From a bacterium (GTDB lineage: Archaea > Nanobdellota > Nanobdellia > Pacearchaeales > GW2011-AR1), in contig JAUUWR010000028.1 in assembly GCA_030588935.1 (NCBI GenBank), positions 1 to 11,522 of the forward strand: a DNA stretch of 11,522 nt, in the 5' to 3' direction. Both the position numbers and the translations under genes were made by a program. A model generated the notes under the pieces. It had not been told where the DNA came from and ran no database searches. It worked only from the letters and a program-made list of their open reading frames with translations. Shown here one piece after another: positions 4,084-10,183 of this stretch (position 1 is the first letter of the stretch; the number at the start of each line of letters is the position of its first letter).

Positions 4084-6846
4084 CTAATTAATATCAAAAT
4101 CCAAAACCCTGCTGTCAGGAGATAAAAGATAAATCTTGTCTTGTTTGCTTCTTAATCCTCTGTATATTCTCTGGAGAAGTTCTCTGTTAGCTTTGTCCAT
4201 GTAAAAGCTCCTGTAATGTTCGGGTTTGGTTTTTTTCAGAATTCTCCAGAAGATTGAGGAAATGTTTGGATAGGGGAAACGGGTTATAATAATGCTGTTG
4301 CAGGTTTTTCCTGGAAAATCAATTCCTCTGCTGCATTTTGTTGTAAAAAGAACCGGGATTTTTCCTTTTTTAAAATCCATGACTCTTTTTCCCAGAGGGT
4401 CTTTTTCCTGTTCATTTATTAAATCAATTGATATTGGAAGATTGTTTATTAAAAATTTTTCTTTTTCTAATTGAGTTGGAAGGTCAGAAAAACCAGTTAA
4501 ATGAACAAGAGCAGGGAGTTTTGCACAAGCAACTGCCTTAGATAAAGATAATAAATATTGTTCCCGGGTTATTTTCCCTGATTTAAAATTCTCATACCTG
4601 CAATTTATTTCATAACCGTTCCTGCATTTTATTAATTCTCCCTGATGCTGGGTTTCTGCTTCAATTATTTTAAAATTTTCCAGACCAAAAACATTTTTCA
4701 GAATATATTCAGAATGAATTGTTCCGCTCATCATGACAAGGATTTTATTTTTTTCTACTAATTCTCTTAATCTTTTTGCTAAATTTGGAGTAACTAAATG
4801 AATTATTAAATCTCTCTCTGTTTTTTCAATTGAAAAAAAAGTTTCATCGAAAAAATCTTCAAATATTCTTGCAACCTCGTCTAAATGAAAAAGATAATTA
4901 GATTCTTCTATTTCTATTGATTCAATTAAATTCAGATTCTCCAAAGTTGTTTTTAAAAGTTCCTCGATTAATGTTTTTTTTATATTAAATATTTCTGCAA
5001 ATTCTTTGTCTAAGACACCTTGCGTTTTTTTAGTATATTTTATTTTTATTGCATTTACTAAATCTATTAATTCATCTATTGCTTCCTGAATCTTTATATT
5101 GTCTGTGAAAATACTGGTTAAAGAAAATAATAATCTATTTAGATTTATTTTTTCCTGGTTTGCGAAACTGTCTAAAAAATCGTCGCACTCGTCTATTATT
5201 TCAATTTCTGTGAAAGGTTTTCTATCCATTAAAGTTTCTAACTTATATTTCAAGCTGTTGAATATTAAAACATCGGCATCTGCATAAGCTTCATATTGGT
5301 CATAATAGCCGCAGCCTTTTTTTCTCTGATAAAATGTAAACTGTTTATTGTTTAATCCCTGATATTTTATTTTTCTCGAATTTTTAAATATCCTAATATC
5401 AAACTCGTCTGAAATAATCGGGCTCCAATATTCACAAATAGGAGCAATTGTCATTCTTTTGATTTCATGAACCGAATTAAAATTAAAAAATTTGACAAGA
5501 GGATTTTTTTTAATATAATTTTTGATCTCGTCGATGTTTTTTTCCTTGATTTCAATTTTGCATGGAAGAAAATTATTATCACAAGATTTATCTTTTTCTT
5601 TTTTTAATGGTTTTCCTGAAAAGATCTCTGTAAGGGTTGTGTTTGTTTCTCTTGGATATTTTTTAGTTTGCTCCCCAGGTGCTTGATTTTCTTCCAAATA
5701 TTTGCATTTAAAATTTTTTCTTCCAACTATTGGAGAGATGGTTAATTTTCTTCCATTATGCAAAACATATTTTTTTTCTGAATAATCTTCTGTATATTGT
5801 TTTTGCAATGATTTAATTGGAACAACAATTGAGGCTTTTCCTAATATTCTTGCGAGATTTAATGCTATAGCAGATTTCCCTGTGCCGCACATTCCGTGAA
5901 TAAAGATTATTTTATTTCCCTGATTAATTGCACTAATAACTTCTTCAACAATATCTGCCTGAGATTTCCCATTAGAAAAAACTAGCGGGTTTAATTCTTT
6001 TTTACCTTCATATAAACTCCAAGAATTAGAATCTGCCTGCTTATTGATTTCATTATCTTTAGATAGATTATTAATTTCATTATGTCCATTAAATAAATGG
6101 CAATAAGTTCTAAACTCACACCATTTGCATAACTTGCTTGGATTTGGAGAAAAATCTTTTGTTGATTCTATTTTATCAATTAATTGTATGATTTCTTGTT
6201 TTAATTTTTCAAGCTGTTCATCAGTTCTTTTTGAAATTCTTTTTTCATTAAAAGCTAAGAAATGCCAGATTAAATGAACATCTTTCACATTTTCAAATAA
6301 ATCCCTGATTCCAATAGAATACAATGCTAATTGCCTGTCATTATCTAATTCTTGCTGTGATTTTAAAAATCCTCCTGTTTTATAATCATGGATTTCAAAA
6401 ATATTGGATTCTTTATTATGAACAATCCGGTCTATATAGCCCTGGAGCTGATATTTTCCTTGTTTGTCCAAACTAGTAAATATTCTTTTTTCTGTTTCAA
6501 TGGTGTTGTCTTTAAAAGGATGATTTGTTTGAAAATAGTTCACTAAAAACTTTACCCCTTGATTAAAGTAATGCTCTGGATTCAACTCTTGTTTAATTAT
6601 TTTTATTTCTTTATTAAAATCTTTGTTCCAATCTGCAATATAATAGTGAATCACTTGGTCTAATTGAGGGATGATTTTTTGAGAAACTTGTTTATAGAGC
6701 CATTCTAAAGTCTTGTGAATCTTGTGTCCTAAAAATTCTTCTATTGTTTCTTCAAATTCTGGTTTGAGCTTATCAATATATTGAAATTTAAATTTAAGCT
6801 GGCATTGCTCAAAAGTTGATAATTTGGAATGAGAGTAAATCACCAT
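4084..6846 (-). CDS. RecB/Cas4-like nuclease fused to an XPD/DinG-like iron-sulfur helicase
   Basis: 920 residues. Residues ~1-250 form a PD-(D/E)XK nuclease: G40..H44, Asp139 (GYIDR), D154-Y-K156 in EIHDYKTGG, Q172..Y176, and cysteines C15, C240, C243, C249 placed like the Fe-S cluster of Cas4/AddB/Dna2 nucleases. After a linker, residues ~300-920 form an SF2 Rad3-type helicase: Walker A GMCGTGKS (318-325), four spread cysteines (C381, C422 or C429, C471, C512) before ADADVLIFN as in XPD/DinG, motif II DECD (552-555), MSGT (706-709), TKCSRGIDFPG (836-846) and motif VI QRIYRGLRSK (892-901). Expected role: ATP-driven DNA unwinding plus single-strand or flap cleavage in replication, repair or defence. 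Oddities: DECD instead of DEAH, and Tyr in place of the usual Gly in motif VI. It is transcribed alone and divergently from the HTH_10 gene. Confidence 0.9.
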   Translation of the reverse strand: MVIYSHSKLSTFEQCQLKFKFQYIDKLKPEFEETIEEFLGHKIHKTLEWLYKQVSQKIIPQLDQVIHYYIADWNKDFNKEIKIIKQELNPEHYFNQGVKFLVNYFQTNHPFKDNTIETEKRIFTSLDKQGKYQLQGYIDRIVHNKESNIFEIHDYKTGGFLKSQQELDNDRQLALYSIGIRDLFENVKDVHLIWHFLAFNEKRISKRTDEQLEKLKQEIIQLIDKIESTKDFSPNPSKLCKWCEFRTYCHLFNGHNEINNLSKDNEINKQADSNSWSLYEGKKELNPLVFSNGKSQADIVEEVISAINQGNKIIFIHGMCGTGKSAIALNLARILGKASIVVPIKSLQKQYTEDYSEKKYVLHNGRKLTISPIVGRKNFKCKYLEENQAPGEQTKKYPRETNTTLTEIFSGKPLKKEKDKSCDNNFLPCKIEIKEKNIDEIKNYIKKNPLVKFFNFNSVHEIKRMTIAPICEYWSPIISDEFDIRIFKNSRKIKYQGLNNKQFTFYQRKKGCGYYDQYEAYADADVLIFNSLKYKLETLMDRKPFTEIEIIDECDDFLDSFANQEKINLNRLLFSLTSIFTDNIKIQEAIDELIDLVNAIKIKYTKKTQGVLDKEFAEIFNIKKTLIEELLKTTLENLNLIESIEIEESNYLFHLDEVARIFEDFFDETFFSIEKTERDLIIHLVTPNLAKRLRELVEKNKILVMMSGTIHSEYILKNVFGLENFKIIEAETQHQGELIKCRNGYEINCRYENFKSGKITREQYLLSLSKAVACAKLPALVHLTGFSDLPTQLEKEKFLINNLPISIDLINEQEKDPLGKRVMDFKKGKIPVLFTTKCSRGIDFPGKTCNSIIITRFPYPNISSIFWRILKKTKPEHYRSFYMDKANRELLQRIYRGLRSKQDKIYLLSPDSRVLDFDIN

Positions 6847-6858
6847 TTTGAATATTTA

Positions 6859-6868
6859 ATTTATAAGA
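6859..6868 (-). promoter_or_regulatory. TATA-like box for the helicase-nuclease gene
   Basis: CTTATAAATT on the minus strand, about 18 bases from the start codon at 6846, predicts a transcript starting at or just inside the first codons. TTTTAAT slightly upstream (around 6873-6880) is an alternative box with better spacing. Confidence 0.4.
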
Positions 6869-6917
6869 AGAGGGATTAAAAGGATTTCTGTGATTTGCGG
6901 AAAAATCTAATTTAGTA

Positions 6918-6946
6918 AGTTTTTTAAAGATACGAAATATTTCGTT
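6918..6946 (+). promoter_or_regulatory. Palindromic operator, copy 1, in the HTH_10 gene's own promoter
   Basis: ACGAAATATTTCGT (6932-6945) is a perfect 14-base palindrome. With ~14 upstream bases it repeats at 7636-7664 with 25 of 29 positions identical. Here it lies between the TATA-like TTTTTTAAAGA (~6920-6930) and the ATG at 6951, covering the presumed transcription start, the usual place for a repressor. Confidence 0.75.
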
Positions 6947-6950
6947 TATT

Positions 6951-7634
6951 ATGTGGATTGTAAAATTTAGGGTTTTTGATGAAGATAATATTTATAGTAC
7001 CAAAACTAGAAAATATAAGGTAAATATGTATTATTATCCTATAAATTACTATACAGAAAAAAATATCTATTATTTTACTGCGGTTGGTATATTAGAAGGA
7101 AGTGAAAAAGACAAAAAAGAGTTTTTTAACGCTTTAAGAAAAGAAACAAAAGCCCAAAAAAATAAAAGATTTGTTGTTAAATTAGAGATTAATAAAGATT
7201 TCTTTATTTGTATAACAGCTCAGACAAAAAGTATTGAGCTCAAAAGATTTGTCCATACTTATTATAATCCAAAATTTGTTCATATTAAGCCAGCGATAAT
7301 TTACTCTAATGGATGGGAAGAAGCTGAAATTGCTTCTCCAGATAGAAAAGAAATAGAAATATTGATAAATATTGGAGAAAAAATGTATTCTTTAAAATTA
7401 TTAAAATTAAGACAAGAAAAAATAGAGAATATAGGAATTTTGGCAGCTTTACCTAAATTAACAAATAAACAAAAACAAGCCTTAGAATTAGCAATTAAAC
7501 ATGAATATTATGAATATCCAAGAAAAATTAAATTAGAAGAATTAGCTAAAATAATGAAACTTTCTCTTTCTACATATCAGGCACATCTGAGAAAAGCTGA
7601 AGGAAAATTATTACCCTTTATTGCTAAAAGATGA
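6951..7634 (+). CDS. Bacterio-opsin-activator type (HTH_10) transcriptional regulator
   Basis: 227 residues. Residues ~170-221 match the HTH_10 domain of Bat-like archaeal regulators: LTNKQKQALELAIKHEYYEY, then KIKLEELAKIMKLSLSTYQA and HLRKAEGKLLPF. The first ~165 residues are a beta-rich region (IYYFTAVGILEG, KRFVVKLEINKDFFICITAQ, EIEILINIGEKMYSLKLLKL), probably the HTH_10-associated sensing domain. I see no GAF, PAS or response-regulator receiver domain. The ATG at 6951 is supported by a TATA-like box ~26 bases upstream. The same palindrome sits in its own promoter and before the next gene, so it probably controls itself and that gene. It may also affect the divergent helicase-nuclease gene, whose start is 104 bases away. 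Confidence 0.85.
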   Translation: MWIVKFRVFDEDNIYSTKTRKYKVNMYYYPINYYTEKNIYYFTAVGILEGSEKDKKEFFNALRKETKAQKNKRFVVKLEINKDFFICITAQTKSIELKRFVHTYYNPKFVHIKPAIIYSNGWEEAEIASPDRKEIEILINIGEKMYSLKLLKLRQEKIENIGILAALPKLTNKQKQALELAIKHEYYEYPRKIKLEELAKIMKLSLSTYQAHLRKAEGKLLPFIAKR

Positions 7635-7635
7635 C

Positions 7636-7664
7636 AGTTTTCTAAAAACACGAAATATTTCGCT
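7636..7664 (+). promoter_or_regulatory. Palindromic operator, copy 2, upstream of the gene at 7700
   Basis: Contains CGAAATATTTCG (7651-7662), a perfect 12-base palindrome identical to the core of copy 1, plus the same flank (AGTTTT.TAAA). Here it lies just upstream of the TATA-like CTATAAATTTTATATAA (7663-7679), the usual place for an activator site in archaea. Confidence 0.75.
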
Positions 7665-7679
7665 ATAAATTTTATATAA
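7663..7679 (+). promoter_or_regulatory. TATA-like region of the gene at 7700
   Basis: CTATAAATTTTATATAA holds two overlapping boxes; the second (TTTATATAA) is centred ~25 bases before the ATG at 7700. The palindrome abuts its upstream edge. Confidence 0.45.
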
Positions 7680-7699
7680 CTTTAGATTATCCTTAATTA

Positions 7700-8047
7700 A
7701 TGGTAAATGAAAATTTTAAATATACTAAAAAAACTTCAAGAAAAGCTAAAGAATTTTTTTTGGGGTACATATTTCCAGCCGTACCTCTAATCGCAATGGA
7801 AACCTCTGCAGTACTTTTTCCTTTAATAGATTACCATAACCACCCTGAGAATTATTCTAATTTAATGCAACCCCAACCAGATCTTACTATCTTTTTTGGA
7901 ATGTGTGCTATGGGTGTTTTAGGTTTTGCTTTAGGTGGGTTGCTGTATGTTAATGATAAATTCTCTGAATATAGAGAAAATTATCGTAAAACAAAAGATT
8001 CAGAAAGAGAATCAAGATCTTCTTTAGAAGATAAATTTAGAAAATAA
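7700..8047 (+). CDS. Two-helix membrane protein, probable target of the HTH_10 regulator
   Basis: 115 residues, no family recognised. A basic N terminus (KYTKKTSRKAKE) is followed by two hydrophobic helices at ~20-43 and ~61-83, separated by a His/Pro/Asn-rich outside loop (DYHNHPENYSNLMQPQPD). The second helix is Gly-rich (GMCAMGVLGFALGG). The C-terminal ~30 residues are highly charged (KFSEYRENYRKTKDSERESR). With both ends basic or charged, the termini are probably cytoplasmic. It lies 65 bases downstream of the HTH_10 gene with its own TATA-like region and operator copy, which links it to that regulator; what it does in the membrane is unknown. Confidence 0.7.
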   Translation: MVNENFKYTKKTSRKAKEFFLGYIFPAVPLIAMETSAVLFPLIDYHNHPENYSNLMQPQPDLTIFFGMCAMGVLGFALGGLLYVNDKFSEYRENYRKTKDSERESRSSLEDKFRK

Positions 8048-8050
8048 GAA

Positions 8051-8059
8051 CATTTATTA
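8051..8059 (+). promoter_or_regulatory. TATA-like box for the basic-protein pair
   Basis: CATTTATTA is centred ~26 bases before the ATG at 8082 and starts four bases after the preceding stop codon. It would drive both 8082-8282 and 8292-8516. Confidence 0.4.
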
Positions 8060-8081
8060 TGCCTGATTTCTTGATTTAATT

Positions 8082-8282
8082 ATGGTTTTGCAATACAAAC
8101 TTAAAACTGAAAAGAGGTGGAAAGATTATCCTGGAAAAGCTAAACTAAAGCATCCTGTTAGCAAATGTGATTTTAGGTTATTGAGCTCAGATAAAAGCAA
8201 AGTTCTTGTTAAGAAAGCAGGTTATGCTAAAGTTATGAAAAGATTCAGGCAAATTGAGTTTTTCAAGCACAGGAAGGGGTGA
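8082..8282 (+). CDS. Small basic protein, unknown (first of a pair)
   Basis: 66 residues, with Lys/Arg making up about a third and few acidic residues (KLKTEKRWKDYPGKAKLKHP; VLVKKAGYAKVMKRFRQIEF; FFKHRKG end). One Cys sits in SKCDF. There is no membrane helix or signal. The composition suggests nucleic-acid binding, but no fold is recognised. Its end carries the Shine-Dalgarno sequence of the next gene (GGGGTGA, whose TGA is its own stop), so the two are translationally coupled. The two minus-strand frames overlapping this area (8187-8375 and 8222-8446) are Phe/Cys-rich shadows of the Lys-rich genes. Confidence 0.65.
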   Translation: MVLQYKLKTEKRWKDYPGKAKLKHPVSKCDFRLLSSDKSKVLVKKAGYAKVMKRFRQIEFFKHRKG

Positions 8283-8291
8283 TTGCAAAAA

Positions 8292-8516
8292 ATGCCAACA
8301 AAAAAACAAATTGCTGCTTTTAAAAAACAAGGACAATATCCTAGAAAAACTAAGAATTGGCTCAGATACAGGCAAAAAGAACCTAAGGAATTTTTAGAAT
8401 TCAGAATCAAAAAACTATCTCCTACAAGACAATTAGTTGTTGGCAAATTGAAAAAAACTGGAAAATGGGTTGTTCAAAGCGTGATGAAAAAGAGAAATCT
8501 TAAAAAGACAGGATAA
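8292..8516 (+). CDS. Small basic protein, unknown (second of a pair)
   Basis: 74 residues from ATG 8292; very Lys/Arg-rich (MPTKKQIAAFKKQGQYPRKT; LSPTRQLVVGKLKKTG; VMKKRNLKKTG end) with no membrane segment. I prefer this ATG to the TTG at 8283 because GGGGTGA (8276-8282) is then nine bases upstream, whereas the TTG directly follows the previous stop. Coupling to the 66-residue gene suggests equal production and perhaps a complex. The middle (NWLRYRQKEPKEFLEFRIKK) could be an amphipathic helix. Nucleic-acid or membrane-surface binding is plausible from charge alone; no family is recognised. Confidence 0.65.
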   Translation: MPTKKQIAAFKKQGQYPRKTKNWLRYRQKEPKEFLEFRIKKLSPTRQLVVGKLKKTGKWVVQSVMKKRNLKKTG

Positions 8517-8584
8517 TTATAAATATTAGACTCACTAATCAAATATAAATTAAAAATAATATAAATAAAAACTAAAAGAGGAAA

Positions 8585-8833
8585 ATGATAACAAAAACTA
8601 TTGGTATTTGTTTTATGATATTTGGGGTGATTTGGAGCATCTTTGACAGACATTTATGTAAATTTTTATGCAAGACTTGCAGTAACCAGCAACTTTCCCC
8701 TTGTTTTCTATTATTTCTTTTTGTTGGGATTATATTTATTATAGTGGGTTTTAGTTTAACTACAATACAACAGATTCTGCTTCCAAAAATCGGGTTAAAA
8801 AGTAAAGAGGAAGCAGTGATTAAGCCGTCTTAA
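8585..8833 (+). CDS. Cys-rich two-helix membrane protein, unknown
   Basis: 82 residues. Helices lie at ~4-20 (KTIGICFMIFGVIWSIF) and ~41-60 (FLLFLFVGIIFIIVGFSLTT), joined by a short basic loop with cysteines C25, C29, C32 and C40 (CKFLCKTC then SPC). The four loop cysteines could bind metal or form disulfides; the CxxxCxxC spacing resembles the radical-SAM motif, but a protein this small and membrane-embedded cannot be such an enzyme. A Lys/Glu-rich tail follows. GAGG (8578-8581) sits four bases before the ATG, and a TATA-like TTATAAATA lies at ~8518-8526, so the transcript has a leader. Confidence 0.65.
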   Translation: MITKTIGICFMIFGVIWSIFDRHLCKFLCKTCSNQQLSPCFLLFLFVGIIFIIVGFSLTTIQQILLPKIGLKSKEEAVIKPS

Positions 8834-8857
8834 AAAATGAATCTTTGTTACTTATAA

Positions 8858-8910
8858 ATATATTATTAATTTACAAGAATATTATAATATATCATTAATA
8901 TTACAAGAAT
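8858..8910 (+). repeat. Two imperfect ~21-base direct repeats, period 30
   Basis: The copies end in the identical 10-mer TTACAAGAAT at 8871-8880 and 8901-8910. Before it they share ATATnATTAAT with one substitution and a one-base shift. They lie downstream of a TATA-like CTTATAAATA (8851-8860), in the gap between the genes ending at 8833 and starting at 9018. Confidence 0.45.
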
Positions 8911-8988
8911 CATAGTTCGTAAGATGGGATGATTAAATTTGAGAGTTGGGTGGCTTAAGCGAGAACTACTGATAATGAAGCGCTAATA

Positions 8989-8996
8989 TTTATAAG
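8989..8996 (+). promoter_or_regulatory. TATA-like box of the PEBP gene
   Basis: TTTATAAG is centred ~25 bases before the ATG at 9018, with no Shine-Dalgarno sequence between them (all A/T), consistent with a leaderless transcript. Confidence 0.55.
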
Positions 8997-9017
8997 ATTT
9001 TAAAATAATATAAAAAA

Positions 9018-9452
9018 ATGAAATTAATAAGTCCAGATTTTGAGTCTATGGGAAAGATCCCTGTTAAATTTACAGGAGATGGACAGGATATAAATCCATG
9101 TTTAGAGATAAGTGAAATTCCTAAAAATACAAAAACATTGACTTTAATCATAGATGATCCTGATGCTCCTGTCGGAATTTTTACTCATTGGCTGGTTTGG
9201 AATATTTCTCCTAATTTGACTGAAATAAGAGAAAACAGTGTTCCTGAAAATGCAGTTCAGGGCAGGAATGATTTTGGGGGAGTTGGTTACAAAGGGCCGA
9301 TGCCCCCTTCTGGAAGCCATAGGTATTTTTTTAAGATTTTTGCACTTGATGTTGAATTAAATTTGCAAGAAGGAGCAGATAAAGAAGAACTTGAAAGGGC
9401 AATGCAAGAGCATATTATTGATAAAGCAGAGTTGGTTGGGTTGTATAGATAA
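9018..9452 (+). CDS. YbhB/YbcL family PEBP-like protein
   Basis: 144 residues, close to the usual ~150-180 of the prokaryotic family. It has the phosphatidylethanolamine-binding-protein signatures: DDPDAP (46-51), THWLVWNI with His57, and GYKGPMPPSGSHRY (90-103), whose residues line the small anion/phosphate-binding pocket. This fold is widespread in bacteria, archaea and eukaryotes (Raf kinase inhibitor-like proteins), and the physiological role of prokaryotic members is mostly unresolved. No signal peptide, so it is cytoplasmic. The start MKLISPDFESMGKIPVKFTG matches the conserved family beginning. It is transcribed from its own TATA-like box, with a separate small membrane gene 37 bases downstream. 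Confidence 0.93.
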   Translation: MKLISPDFESMGKIPVKFTGDGQDINPCLEISEIPKNTKTLTLIIDDPDAPVGIFTHWLVWNISPNLTEIRENSVPENAVQGRNDFGGVGYKGPMPPSGSHRYFFKIFALDVELNLQEGADKEELERAMQEHIIDKAELVGLYR

Positions 9453-9460
9453 AGAAAAAT

Positions 9461-9468
9461 TTTAAATA
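9461..9468 (+). promoter_or_regulatory. TATA-like box for the gene at 9490
   Basis: TTTAAATA is centred ~26 bases before the ATG at 9490 and lies just after the PEBP stop codon, so this gene probably has its own leaderless transcript. Confidence 0.5.
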
Positions 9469-9489
9469 CCTGGTTTTGTTATTAATTTA

Positions 9490-9756
9490 ATGAAAAAAGA
9501 GTTGAGAAAAAAATTAGATTTTTATTTAAAATGGGGAACAAGTGGGCTTAAAGTCTCTTTGCTGATTTTGGCAGTCCTTGTTGTTTTTTCAGTTTTGGGT
9601 TCATTGCAAATTTATCCTTCAAATAAACTGTTTTCAATGCTTTTAGCAGCTCCTAAAACAAGTGTGGATTTTTTAGCTATGTTTGGAGGAATTATTCTTT
9701 TTATTGCACTTCCTTTTACAATAGGTGTTAGGGTTGGAATGAGTTCAAAAAAATAA
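9490..9756 (+). CDS. Two-helix membrane protein, unknown
   Basis: 88 residues. A strongly basic N terminus (MKKELRKKLDFYLKW) is followed by hydrophobic helices at ~20-40 (LKVSLLILAVLVVFSVLGSL) and ~60-82 (DFLAMFGGIILFIALPFTIG) and a short RVGMSSKK tail. Both ends are basic, predicting cytoplasmic termini with the ~20-residue loop (IYPSNKLFSMLLAAPKTSV) outside. No family recognised. ATG 9490 is supported by the TATA-like box. Confidence 0.65.
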   Translation: MKKELRKKLDFYLKWGTSGLKVSLLILAVLVVFSVLGSLQIYPSNKLFSMLLAAPKTSVDFLAMFGGIILFIALPFTIGVRVGMSSKK

Positions 9757-9887
9757 ACAATTTGCCACTAATGTGGATATAAGATTAAAAAATTTTGCTA
9801 TTACTCCTTTAAAATTAATTGTAACTACTTTTTAGATTTCTTGTATATAAACACATACTAAACTAAAAAATATATTTTATTATACAA

Positions 9888-9935
9888 TTTTATATTTAAA
9901 TCAGTTTTTTCTAACTTAACATGGTAAAGAGGTGA
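9888..9935 (+). promoter_or_regulatory. TATA-like box and Shine-Dalgarno of the gene at 9938
   Basis: TTTATATTTAAAT (9888-9900) predicts a start near 9921, exactly at a four-codon mini-frame (ATG 9921, MVKR then stop). The mini-frame's last bases form the Shine-Dalgarno sequence GAGGTGA (9929-9935), and its TGA stop lies two bases before the real ATG. Confidence 0.5.
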
Positions 9936-9937
9936 AA

Positions 9938-10105
9938 ATGATAATTGAAATTTCATTTGGATTGATTGGGGGAATAAATTTTGGATTAGAGAGATCCTGG
10001 GATATGGTTAAAGATATTATGATAAAATATCCTCATGCTGTTTGGAGAAAAGTTGTAGATGTAAAAAGAGGGATAGGAAAGTATGTTGTGGAGATTGAAG
10101 ATTAG
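9938..10105 (+). CDS. Small 55-residue protein, unknown
   Basis: Begins MIIEISFGLIGGINFGLERS and ends RKVVDVKRGIGKYVVEIED. It has one of the strongest Shine-Dalgarno sequences in the window (GAGGTGA, two bases from the ATG) and a TATA-like box ~45 bases upstream. The N-terminal hydrophobic Gly-rich part may be a strand-turn-strand; the middle (WDMVKDIMIKYPHAVWRKVV) looks helical, and the end like a beta strand. No transmembrane helix is certain. Mixed hydrophobic and charged composition and good initiation signals argue that it is real despite its size. Function unknown. Confidence 0.55.
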   Translation: MIIEISFGLIGGINFGLERSWDMVKDIMIKYPHAVWRKVVDVKRGIGKYVVEIED

Positions 10106-10129
10106 AATATATTAATAAAAAATTAAAAC

Positions 10130-10183
10130 CCCCTGCACTAAATTTTAAAGAGTGTAAGAAAGACAAGTTATTTAGTCAGAGGG
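10130..10183 (+). ncRNA. Bulged hairpin, candidate structured RNA or terminator
   Basis: CCC-CTG-(C)-ACTAAAT (10130-10143) can pair with ATTTAGT-CAG-(A)-GGG (10170-10183): 13 base pairs with two single-base bulges and a 26-base loop. It starts 25 bases after the stop of the 55-residue gene and is G+C-rich for this DNA. It could be that gene's 3' end, a terminator-like stem (AAAAAGTTAATATTTCTTCTT follows) or a separate small RNA. Confidence 0.35.

Noticed and set aside
4292..5287. Plus-strand frames of ~60 residues (4292-4474, 5099-5287) inside the helicase-nuclease gene
   Set aside because: They lie antisense to a conserved 920-residue protein with intact motifs, are Phe/Ser-rich shadow translations, and have no initiation signals.
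8283..8291. TTG start for the second basic protein
   Set aside because: It directly follows the previous stop and overlaps the Shine-Dalgarno spacing; ATG at 8292 has GGGGTGA nine bases upstream.
8187..8446. Two overlapping minus-strand frames rich in Phe, Leu and Cys
   Set aside because: These are antisense reflections of Lys-rich coding sequence (AAA/AAG read as TTT/CTT), without promoter or Shine-Dalgarno sequence.
8585..8833. CxxxCxxC motif as a radical-SAM enzyme
   Set aside because: The motif sits in a short loop between two membrane helices of an 82-residue protein, so there is no room for the enzyme barrel.
8858..8910. Period-30 repeats as a CRISPR fragment
   Set aside because: There are only two imperfect A/T-rich copies with no true spacers and no cas genes nearby. 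The Cas4-like nuclease domain is part of a helicase fusion and does not indicate a CRISPR locus.
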